Of a stretch of DNA of 5,801 nucleotides, positions 1-5,088 are shown piece after piece (the first letter of the stretch is position 1; each line of letters starts with the position of its first letter). The notes under the pieces were generated by a model. That model was not told the origin of the DNA and did not search any database. It was given only the letters and a program-made list of their open reading frames with translations. Source of the DNA: Fidelibacterota bacterium (GTDB lineage: Bacteria > Fidelibacterota > UBA8477); the NCBI GenBank assembly GCA_021734045.1, contig JAIPJR010000111.1, positions 1 to 5,801 on the forward strand, in the 5' to 3' direction. The translations under genes and the position numbers were made by a program.

Positions 1-493
1 TGATGAGGTAAAAAATGAAAATTCCACCGGTGGCAGAGATGATCCCGGCGCGCAGTTTATTCGTCACCCGGATGATGCGAAACCGGTATAAAGCCAGCAT
101 GGTAAAAAGAACACCCAGGGTTAATCCCACTGCCTGGATACCCAAACCCGGTGCATAGACGTTCACCATGGCGGTGAGGCTTCCCAGCAGAAGTCCTTCA
201 GCACCGGCATAAACGACGGAAGAAACCGGGGACCATTGGGGCTTAAAGATGGTCACCAGCGCAGCAATCAGCCCCACGATTAACCCGATGGTGAGCAGGC
301 TGCCCGGTGCAACGCCTGTTTCATCGAAGGCGTAAAATTGATTCCAGGCGTATGTGGCACCGATGAGCGTGACAAAAAACAGAATTACCGCCTTATCAAT
401 GGTACCGGAAATGGACATGGTTTTCGCGCCCGCTGCCGAAAGTTTCCCGGCCTGACTGAAAGCGCGTCCAAAAACAGGGTTATGTGTTCTCAT
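1..493 (-). CDS. Bax inhibitor-1/YccA-type membrane protein (partial, C-terminus beyond left edge)
   Basis: This is a polytopic inner-membrane protein of the bacterial Bax inhibitor-1 (BI-1/YccA) superfamily. The gene reads leftwards without a stop for 164 codons and leaves the window. The N-terminus MRTHNPVFGRAF matches the MRTSNP-type opening I know from this subfamily. Hydrophobic segments lie at about residues 35-52, 64-83, 91-112 and 118-137, with another starting near 150. The family signature is visible as IFKPQW (82-87) followed by YAGAEGLLLGS (95-105) and later RAGIISATGG (148-157). The ATG at 493-491 has GGAGAG eight bases upstream, and an in-frame TGA lies at 517-515, so the start is well supported. 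Eukaryotic relatives modulate cell death and calcium leak, and E. coli YccA binds the FtsH protease. The role of this subfamily is not established. The gene diverges from the GroES-family gene across a shared 229-base region. Confidence 0.88.
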   Translation of the reverse strand, partial: MRTHNPVFGRAFSQAGKLSAAGAKTMSISGTIDKAVILFFVTLIGATYAWNQFYAFDETGVAPGSLLTIGLIVGLIAALVTIFKPQWSPVSSVVYAGAEGLLLGSLTAMVNVYAPGLGIQAVGLTLGVLFTMLALYRFRIIRVTNKLRAGIISATGGIFIFYLI

Positions 494-545
494 TTTATCT
501 TCTCTCCATACAATTCAATTTATCCCTTTGTCAACATCACCAGGC

Positions 546-569
546 GCGAAATGTAATTCGCAGGCGAAT
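546..569. repeat. Overlapping inverted repeats GCGAA / TTCGC / GCGAA
   Basis: Three alternating five-base arms are present: GCGAA at 546-550, TTCGC at 557-561 and GCGAA at 564-568. The second and third form a better palindrome, ATTCGC-AG-GCGAAT (556-569, six-base arms, two-base centre). The first and second pair across a six-base spacer. The position, about 60 bases upstream of the BI-1-like start and 150 upstream of the GroES-like start, suits a regulator binding site or a structured leader. No binding protein can be named from the sequence. Confidence 0.5.
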
Positions 570-589
570 CATTCAAACCATTCACCGCC

Positions 590-609
590 CCTGTCTGATC
601 GGCCTGTCT
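590..609. repeat. Short direct repeat CCTGTCT x2
   Basis: CCTGTCT occurs at 590-596 and again at 603-609, a 13-base period that is close to but not exactly one helical turn. It lies in the divergent promoter region. It may be a paired binding half-site or chance; nothing else supports a function. Confidence 0.3.
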
Positions 610-722
610 ACGCAGATTTTGATGGAAAGTTTCTAATCAGGTTTCAATGAACAACCCCGTGAATTTGAAAAAAATCCCCGCTTTTATGACGCGACGATTA
701 TCTTATGCGGGAGAAATAGATT

Positions 723-1124
723 ATGCGCAGAAAACGATTGGAAAGTTTAAAAGTCATCGGCGATCGGGTGTTGATCCTGCCGGATCAGGGGGGTGATAAA
801 ACCGCATCGGGCTTGTATTTACCCCCAACGGTGACAGAGAGAGAAAATGTCCAGGGCGGCTATGTGGTGGCTGTGGGTCCCGGCACGCCGCTGCCCGATC
901 CGGAAGCAGGTGATGAACCCTGGCAGTCCGGGGGCGGCACACAGGGCGTGAAGTACCTGCCCATGGAGGTTGAAGTAGGGGATTATGCGCTCTATATGAA
1001 AAAATTTGCCATTGAAATTAAGTACAAAGATGAGAAATATGTGATTGTCCCCATGTCCGGAATCCTGGTGGTAGAGCGGGAGGATCCGGGCGTTGACCTA
1101 TCCCAGATTATCAGTGAATCGTAA
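723..1124 (+). CDS. GroES/Cpn10-family co-chaperonin, long variant
   Basis: This gene encodes a small cytoplasmic protein of the GroES (Cpn10) family, the heptameric lid of the GroEL folding chamber. The core fold is recognisable: LKVIGDRVLI (9-18), the mobile-loop region DKTASGLYLP (25-34) with the hydrophobic G-L-Y-L contact motif, GYVVAVGPG (46-54), VGDYALY (85-91) and the C-terminal YVIVPMSGILVV (106-117). At 133 residues it is longer than the usual 95-100. The extra length lies mainly in a segment at about 55-80, rich in Pro, Gly and acidic residues (PLPDPEAGDEPW), where typical GroES has its short roof hairpin, plus a tail after 118. The ATG has GGGAGA eight bases upstream and an in-frame TAG at 717-719, which fixes the start. 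No groEL follows; the next gene is convergent. It is therefore probably a second, orphan GroES-like protein. Whether it caps GroEL is unknown. Confidence 0.88.
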   Translation: MRRKRLESLKVIGDRVLILPDQGGDKTASGLYLPPTVTERENVQGGYVVAVGPGTPLPDPEAGDEPWQSGGGTQGVKYLPMEVEVGDYALYMKKFAIEIKYKDEKYVIVPMSGILVVEREDPGVDLSQIISES

Positions 1125-1180
1125 CTGGCTGACGATTTCATGAAATCCAAAATCACAAACATCAAATCTTAAAAAAATTC

Positions 1181-1198
1181 CAATTTTCAATTTTCAAT
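1181..1198. repeat. Tandem heptamer CAATTTT, about 2.6 copies
   Basis: CAATTTT is repeated directly at 1181-1187 and 1188-1194 and continues as CAAT to 1198. It sits in a longer AT-rich stretch made of similar C-A-A-A/T-T-T words. Such words are common in intergenic low-complexity DNA of many uncultured bacteria; a function is not apparent. Confidence 0.5.
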
Positions 1199-1267
1199 AC
1201 TCAAAACAATTGCTTAGTCAAGGGGAGGCCCTGTAGGGCTGCACTGGTTTCAGCATTCAGCCCCGGC

Positions 1268-1290
1268 TACCCTTCGACAAGCTCAGGGTA
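1268..1290. repeat. Dispersed-type palindrome with core CCCTTCGACAAGCTCAGGG
   Basis: Arms TACCCT (1268-1273) and AGGGTA (1285-1290) flank an 11-base centre, TCGACAAGCTC. The core word (reverse complement CCTGAGCTTGTCGAAGGG) is one I recognise from memory as a recurrent intergenic element in genomes of many unrelated bacteria, usually near gene 3' ends. Only one copy is in this window. It could form a six-base-pair hairpin, but no T-run follows on either strand, so I call it a repeat and not a terminator. Confidence 0.6.
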
Positions 1291-1303
1291 ACAGACGGGG
1301 GGC

Positions 1304-1328
1304 GGGCAGCAAAGACACAGTCTTGCCC
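1304..1328. repeat. Bulged inverted repeat, possible groES-side terminator
   Basis: AAGAC (1312-1316) pairs with GTCTT (1320-1324) across a three-base ACA loop. GGGC (1304-1307) pairs with GCCC (1325-1328) with a four-base AGCA bulge on the left side only. On the plus strand it is followed by a T-rich but interrupted stretch (TTGCTCTTACTCTTTC). It could therefore weakly terminate the GroES transcript about 200 bases after its stop codon. On the minus strand the following bases are C-rich, which argues against termination in that direction. Confidence 0.35.
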
Positions 1329-1367
1329 TTGCTCTTACTCTTTCAACTTTCCTCTTTCTCTAAAAAA

Positions 1368-2093
1368 CTACCCCCGGATCCGGCCCATCAACCATTCAAA
1401 CAAGCGCACACCCGCCAGATCATTGGTATCGAATTCAGGATGCCATTGAACCGCCAAGATTGGCAGTGCAGCATCGTCCGGCTCCATAGCCTCAATAACA
1501 TTATCTGCCGTCCAGGCCGTCACATGAAAACCATTACATAATTGCTTCACACTCTGGTGATGGGCGCTGTTGGTTTCGGTGCAGCAGGTGCCGGTGAGCC
1601 TTTGAAGCAGCGACCCTTTTTCAAATTCCACCGCGTGCCGGGCGTCGTACCACTCCTCAATTTTATGCACCAATGGTTTTTCTATCTGACTGGGAATGTC
1701 CTGATACAGAGAGCCGCCCAGGAGGACATTCAACTGCTGCATTCCGAGACAAATCGCCAGCGTGGGAATACGATTCCCAATCACCCGTTCCAATAATCCA
1801 AAATCATTAGCCGCCCGGCGTGGATCCTGAATGGTAATATTTTCCATCGCCGGAATGGGTTCCTCTCCATATCGCTGTGGATCCACATCATACCCGCCCA
1901 CCATGACAAATCCATTGGCGAATTCAAGCAGCCGATCCAGATGCGCCATTTCCACCTGGGGTGGAATTAAAAAGGGAATACCCCCTGCCTGTTGTATGAT
2001 GTCTGTGTAACTGGAACCCACCACACTGCGATTCATGGTCTCAATGGGATAAAAACTCACATTCACGGCGATCACCGGCTTCCGCATCCCCAT
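1368..2093 (-). CDS. Gamma-glutamyl-gamma-aminobutyrate hydrolase family (peptidase C26) class I glutamine-amidotransferase-like hydrolase
   Basis: This is a cytoplasmic hydrolase of the PuuD/peptidase C26 branch of class I glutamine amidotransferases, which cleave gamma-glutamyl amides through a Cys-His-Glu triad. All triad residues are visible: C115 in the nucleophile elbow AICLGMQ (113-119), and H218 and E220 in QWHPEF (216-221). Other family marks are YTDIIQQAGGIPFLIPP (29-45), the oxyanion-loop motif VGGYDVDP (65-72), LLGGSLYQDI (124-133) and NSAHHQSV (175-182). The length of 241 residues is normal for a stand-alone domain. The ribosome binding site GGAGGGG (2102-2096) starts one base after the stop of the upstream amidohydrolase gene and two bases before the first ATG. 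The second ATG (codon 3, at 2087) has better spacing and could be the true start. The pair is almost certainly one operon. The family call is firm, but the substrate (gamma-glutamyl-GABA or another gamma-glutamyl compound) is inference. Confidence 0.92.
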   Translation of the reverse strand: MGMRKPVIAVNVSFYPIETMNRSVVGSSYTDIIQQAGGIPFLIPPQVEMAHLDRLLEFANGFVMVGGYDVDPQRYGEEPIPAMENITIQDPRRAANDFGLLERVIGNRIPTLAICLGMQQLNVLLGGSLYQDIPSQIEKPLVHKIEEWYDARHAVEFEKGSLLQRLTGTCCTETNSAHHQSVKQLCNGFHVTAWTADNVIEAMEPDDAALPILAVQWHPEFDTNDLAGVRLFEWLMGRIRG

Positions 2094-2103
2094 TGCCCCT
2101 CCG

Positions 2104-3681
2104 CTAAATCTCGCCGTAAACCAGTTTACCGTCGCTGAATACCGCCTGAATCAAATCTGCCTCTTTCAGATCCATCTCCCCCAGGTTGAGAAATTCCCGC
2201 TTCAACACCACAAAATCCGCCAGCATTCCCGGTGATAAATGACCTTTGTAATGATCGGAAAATTCTGCGAAGGCCGCTCCCTCGGTGTGTGCATGGAGAA
2301 CCGTGCCTAAGTCCAGCCGCTCTGCCATTGTCCAGCCGTTCCGGAGAATCGCGGACTGCATGCCCAGCAACGCATTCAGCGGCGCCACCGGCCAGTCAGA
2401 ACCCATGGCCAATCGACCACCGTGCTTGTGAATACTGCGGTAGGGGAACGCGTATCTCGACCGATCACCCAACAACGCATCCGCCCAGCGGGAGTCATCT
2501 ACACAATGAAAGGGCTGAATGCTGGCAACAACCCGTTGGTCACCAAAGCGATGTTGATCATCTGGATGAATGTGTTGGGCATGCTCAATGCGAAACCGGC
2601 GATCCCGTTTGCCCCGGGCTTCATACAATTCGGCAAACAGATCCAGCACTAGCCGGTTGGCCTTATCACCAATAGCATGAATCACCACCTGAATGTTATG
2701 CGCGTCCGCGTCCCACAAGATCTCACGCACTTTGGCCAGATTCTCAAAATCCTTGTCCAGCAGGCCATGATTACCGGGCTCATTGTCATAGTCCTCAAAC
2801 ATGAGTGCCGTGGCTGATCCCAGACTGCCGTCGGAAAAGCCCTTCAACCCCCCAATCTGGAACCATTTGTCCTGATAGAACCCCACATCCAGCTCGCGCT
2901 TCAAATCATCCCAGCGTAATAATGGCGCATAAGCCCGGATCCGCACCTTCAACTTACCCGCCTTGGCCAGCTCTTCATACCAGCGCAGCCGGTCGAAGTT
3001 GTAACACATGTCATTGATGGAGGTAATGCCGTTTCGCAAGGCCTCGTTCATGGCAGCCTCCAGATAGCGCCAATCCTCCTCAGGTGTTGACGCCGGTTGA
3101 TGACGAAACACCAACCCCATGGCTGCGTCTTTCAGCAAACCGGTGGGCTCTCCGGTTGAATCCCGGACGATCATGCCGCCCGTGGGATTATCAGTTGTTT
3201 TGGTAATGCCTGCCAGTGCCAGGGTTTTGGAGTTTGCCACAGCGCAATGTCCATCGTGACGACTCACGAACACAAAATGATCCGGCGCGGCGGCATCAAT
3301 CCATTCCTTCCTAGGCCAAGCTTTGTCGGGAAATTGCTGTTGGTCCCACCAGCCGCCGGTGATCCAGGTGTCATGGGGTGTTTTGACGGCAAAGTTACGC
3401 AAAATTTCAATGAATTCGTCTTTGGAAGAGGCCGGACGAAGTTGTACCGAAAGCAGGTTTTGACCACCCTCCAGAAAATGGGTATGCACATCCAGAAATC
3501 CTGGTGTCATCACCGCGCCCTTTAGATCAATGATCCGGGTGGCCTGGGCGCGGTACATGGACAGATCGACACCCACGACAACGATTTTGTTGCCCTTGAG
3601 TCCTAATTGGCTGGCGGTGGGATTGCGGAAATTTTGGGTGAGAATGTGGCCGTTAATAAACAGGGTATCAACACTGGGCAA
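2104..3681 (-). CDS. YtcJ-like metal-dependent amidohydrolase (Amidohydro_3 family), TTG start
   Basis: This is a TIM-barrel amidohydrolase of the YtcJ/N-substituted formamide deformylase-like group, which hydrolyses C-N bonds using bound divalent metal. Its 525 residues match the family's usual 500-580. In order: an N-terminal strand domain (about 5-58); the metal motif DVHTHF with H66 and H68; RHDGH (141-145); PTGGMIVRD (166-174); LKGFSDGSLGS (279-289), where K280 is the likely bridging or carboxylated lysine; VIHAIGDKA with H335; IEHAQH with H367; GSDWPV with D429; and a closing strand domain with SPGMLADFVVL. The start codon is TTG (3681-3679) with AAAGGA centred about ten bases upstream. 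The next in-frame ATG is codon 42, which would delete part of the strand domain, and an in-frame TGA lies upstream in the intergenic region. No signal peptide is seen. It forms a coupled pair with the following hydrolase gene. Its substrate cannot be deduced. Confidence 0.92.
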   Translation of the reverse strand: MPSVDTLFINGHILTQNFRNPTASQLGLKGNKIVVVGVDLSMYRAQATRIIDLKGAVMTPGFLDVHTHFLEGGQNLLSVQLRPASSKDEFIEILRNFAVKTPHDTWITGGWWDQQQFPDKAWPRKEWIDAAAPDHFVFVSRHDGHCAVANSKTLALAGITKTTDNPTGGMIVRDSTGEPTGLLKDAAMGLVFRHQPASTPEEDWRYLEAAMNEALRNGITSINDMCYNFDRLRWYEELAKAGKLKVRIRAYAPLLRWDDLKRELDVGFYQDKWFQIGGLKGFSDGSLGSATALMFEDYDNEPGNHGLLDKDFENLAKVREILWDADAHNIQVVIHAIGDKANRLVLDLFAELYEARGKRDRRFRIEHAQHIHPDDQHRFGDQRVVASIQPFHCVDDSRWADALLGDRSRYAFPYRSIHKHGGRLAMGSDWPVAPLNALLGMQSAILRNGWTMAERLDLGTVLHAHTEGAAFAEFSDHYKGHLSPGMLADFVVLKREFLNLGEMDLKEADLIQAVFSDGKLVYGEI

Positions 3682-3689
3682 AGCTGTAG

Positions 3690-3695
3690 TCCTTT
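3690..3695 (-). promoter_or_regulatory. Ribosome binding site deciding the TTG start of the amidohydrolase gene
   Basis: Read on the minus strand this is AAAGGA, with eight bases between it and the TTG at 3681. It is the only good Shine-Dalgarno match near the beginning of the frame and supports the unusual TTG codon over any internal ATG. Confidence 0.6.
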
Positions 3696-3700
3696 CTAAA

Positions 3701-3717
3701 TGACCTTCTTTTGGTCA
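3701..3717. repeat. Inverted repeat TGACC-N7-GGTCA upstream of the amidohydrolase
   Basis: Perfect five-base arms TGACC (3701-3705) and GGTCA (3713-3717) surround a seven-base spacer. It lies 20-36 bases upstream of the TTG start, immediately before the ribosome binding site. The half-sites are spaced like a dimeric regulator's operator. In RNA it would be a small hairpin in the leader. The location suits control of the amidohydrolase/hydrolase operon, but no regulator gene is in the window. Confidence 0.4.
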
Positions 3718-3720
3718 GCC

Positions 3721-3736
3721 AATTCTATAAGGAATT
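3721..3736. repeat. Inverted repeat AATTC-N6-GAATT in the presumed promoter region
   Basis: AATTC (3721-3725) and GAATT (3732-3736) flank a six-base centre that reads CTTATA on the minus strand. That TATA-like core (TTATAG/TATAGA) could be a -10 box for the amidohydrolase operon, with the palindrome overlapping it as an operator. No clear -35 box was found at 16-18 bases, so the promoter call is tentative. Confidence 0.3.
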
Positions 3737-3814
3737 ACCGAAAATCACCAGAAATACTTTGCATCGTTAAAAAACAACCTTTTGTCCGGCAATTTCCGGG
3801 TAGCCCCGGGGGAT

Positions 3815-4927
3815 CTAATCGCTAATACCAAATAGCTGTTTTTCCAGAGGTGGAAATTTTACATCCATCTGACTACTTAAAGCACCATGAATCAGGAACC
3901 ATCGTTGATTTCGAATCTCGCAAAAGAGGTACAGTTCTGTATGATGATCTGATGATTTGGGCGTCAGTTTAATCCGAACAAAAAAAGGAATATTTGCAAA
4001 AAATTCGACGGAACAAGTCGCCACATTCCAATTATTGTGCATAGTCGTTTTTATTCGTTGGGTAAACGCCTCCCCGTTCATCGTTTCGAATTCTTTCGGA
4101 AGTGGCAGATCAATAGCCGTGAAAAACGGTTTTATACCTTTGTTGAAACCCTCCCGTTCACCCACCAGAAATGGCATGAATTCAAATTCCTTCAGAATAT
4201 GATGATATAAGCTGTCAGCAGCACCTCCTTCAGTCGTAACCCAAAAATGTGAACCATATCGGTCCAGAATTCTCACATTTGAATCCTGCACCGTGGTCAA
4301 ATAATGAAAGGGTGGCTTTGAGGTGAGATTTTCACTTCTTGGATATATTCCAAATGTTCCTTCAATTATTTCTGTGTCACTCATTGAATCAGAATACACA
4401 TTAAGCACCAATTCAGCGGGATGATTTGCGTCTGAATGGGGCAACCATTGTCCTTCCGGATTCTGTAAAAGGTTGAACAAGATTGAATATACGGTTTGGG
4501 TTGAAAAAATATCCTGACGCTGCCAGCGGCCTGTAAATCGGAAGGACCTGATACTGTCACCGTTGGCAACATTCATCACTTGGACGCGAATAAGCTTCCA
4601 ATTTGCAGGTTTCAAAATCTGCTTAATTGCATTTTCGTCAAGTGTGGTGGTATCTGAAGCAAATCCGGGCGTTGAATCCTTTGGTGAAATGAAAATACCC
4701 CGGGGTATTTTCTCAGAATAATGCGTAACGACTGAACGGAATAGGCAGTCGATATAGTCCTGTCCTATGAACGCCCCTTCCGGTTGAGTACTGGCATATT
4801 GATGATAATTATCCGGCGCCAGGTGCCAGCAGTCCAGTAGATCTGACGCGATATGATTACAACCGGATAATACCCAGAACCATAGCAATAGCCCGGCGAT
4901 GGTTTTGTAAGGCGTATAATATTTCAT
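3815..4927 (-). CDS. Lipoprotein of unknown function
   Basis: I do not recognise the family. The N-terminus is a classic lipoprotein signal: basic and polar MKYYTPYKT, a hydrophobic core (10-20) and the lipobox LSGC with C23 as the lipidated cysteine. The +2 residue is Asn, not Asp, so it would not be held back in the inner membrane under the E. coli rule. The mature part (about 348 residues) is mixed alpha/beta with no further membrane segment. It has further cysteines at 33, 61, 305 and 336. Two stretches look faintly alike: TLDENAIKQ...NW (95-110) followed later by QW (160-161), and TMNGEAFTQ...NW (282-300) followed later by RW (342-343). This hints at two related domains. The ATG at 4927 is fixed by an in-frame TAA two codons upstream, but no Shine-Dalgarno sequence is present. 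It lies between the lipid kinase and the amidohydrolase, with gaps of 161 and 133 bases, so it is probably its own unit. Confidence 0.85.
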   Translation of the reverse strand: MKYYTPYKTIAGLLLWFWVLSGCNHIASDLLDCWHLAPDNYHQYASTQPEGAFIGQDYIDCLFRSVVTHYSEKIPRGIFISPKDSTPGFASDTTTLDENAIKQILKPANWKLIRVQVMNVANGDSIRSFRFTGRWQRQDIFSTQTVYSILFNLLQNPEGQWLPHSDANHPAELVLNVYSDSMSDTEIIEGTFGIYPRSENLTSKPPFHYLTTVQDSNVRILDRYGSHFWVTTEGGAADSLYHHILKEFEFMPFLVGEREGFNKGIKPFFTAIDLPLPKEFETMNGEAFTQRIKTTMHNNWNVATCSVEFFANIPFFVRIKLTPKSSDHHTELYLFCEIRNQRWFLIHGALSSQMDVKFPPLEKQLFGISD

Positions 4928-4954
4928 CGTTTACAGTTTGCTAACATTTGAGCG

Positions 4955-4976
4955 AAAAAACTCCGGTTCGTCGGAA
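4955..4976 (-). terminator. Possible Rho-independent terminator after the lipid kinase gene
   Basis: On the minus strand TTCCG (4976-4972) pairs with CGGAG (4965-4961), four Watson-Crick pairs plus one T-G wobble, around a six-base loop. Six T residues follow directly (4960-4955). It lies about 110 bases beyond the lipid kinase stop and only 27 bases before the lipoprotein ATG. The stem is short, so the strength is doubtful; an attenuator in the lipoprotein leader is an alternative reading. Confidence 0.45.
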
Positions 4977-5088
4977 TAAACCAGGCAAGGTACCAAATCG
5001 ACAAGCGCCAAACTGCTCCCTCTTTTTAATGGGCTTTAGCTAATGAGCATAGCATGTGTTCGCTTACGCCGAATCATGCTGGAATGGG

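Larger units (their letters stand above)
494..722. promoter_or_regulatory. Divergent intergenic region between the BI-1-like and GroES-like genes
   Basis: This 229-base non-coding stretch must hold the promoters of both flanking genes, since they point away from each other. It contains the ribosome binding sites of both: GGAGAG on the minus strand at 507-502, and GGGAGA on the plus strand at 709-714. It also contains the inverted-repeat cluster at 546-569 and a direct repeat at 590-609. I see no CIRCE element (TTAGCACTC-N9-GAGTGCTAA), the usual HrcA operator of groES genes, and no convincing pair of -35/-10 boxes for either gene. Open frames crossing this stretch are shadows without family resemblance. 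Confidence 0.6.
1125..1367. other. Convergent intergenic region with low-complexity and palindromic repeats
   Basis: No gene is visible in these 243 bases between the 3' ends of two convergent genes. The left part (about 1141-1215) is very AT-rich with short iterated words such as AATCACAAAC, CAAATC and CAATTTT. The middle carries a GC-rich palindrome (1268-1290) and the right part a bulged hairpin (1304-1328). A pyrimidine-rich run (about 1321-1361) leads into the stop codon of the minus-strand gene. Transcription from both sides presumably ends here, but no textbook hairpin-plus-T-run terminator is evident for either strand. Confidence 0.6.

Noticed and set aside
506-534. Perfect -35 box TTGACA (minus strand, 534-529) upstream of the BI-1-like gene
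   Set aside because: The best -10-like hexamers at suitable spacing (TGTATG, TTGTAT) are poor, and they would place the transcription start within or after the ribosome binding site, so it is probably coincidental.
338-556. Small plus-strand frame overlapping the start of the BI-1-like gene
   Set aside because: It is mostly antisense to the membrane protein's coding sequence, has no ribosome binding site and resembles no family.
1228-1239. GCCCT-GT-AGGGC inverted repeat in the convergent intergenic region
   Set aside because: The two-base centre forces opening to a four-pair stem, and no T-run follows, so it is weak as a terminator.
2232-2675. Open frame of 147 codons on the plus strand opposite the amidohydrolase gene
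   Set aside because: It lies entirely within a strongly supported gene on the other strand and its translation shows no family resemblance. The same applies to other open frames opposite the hydrolase, lipoprotein and kinase genes.
3769-3799. CCGG-N6-CCGG hairpin with a downstream T6 run after the lipoprotein gene (minus strand)
   Set aside because: The stem is only four base pairs and the T-run starts 11 bases after it, which is not the arrangement of an intrinsic terminator.
3804-3811. Eight-base palindrome CCCCGGGG just after the lipoprotein stop codon
   Set aside because: It has no loop and cannot form a useful hairpin; a short GC palindrome of this kind is not evidence of a site.
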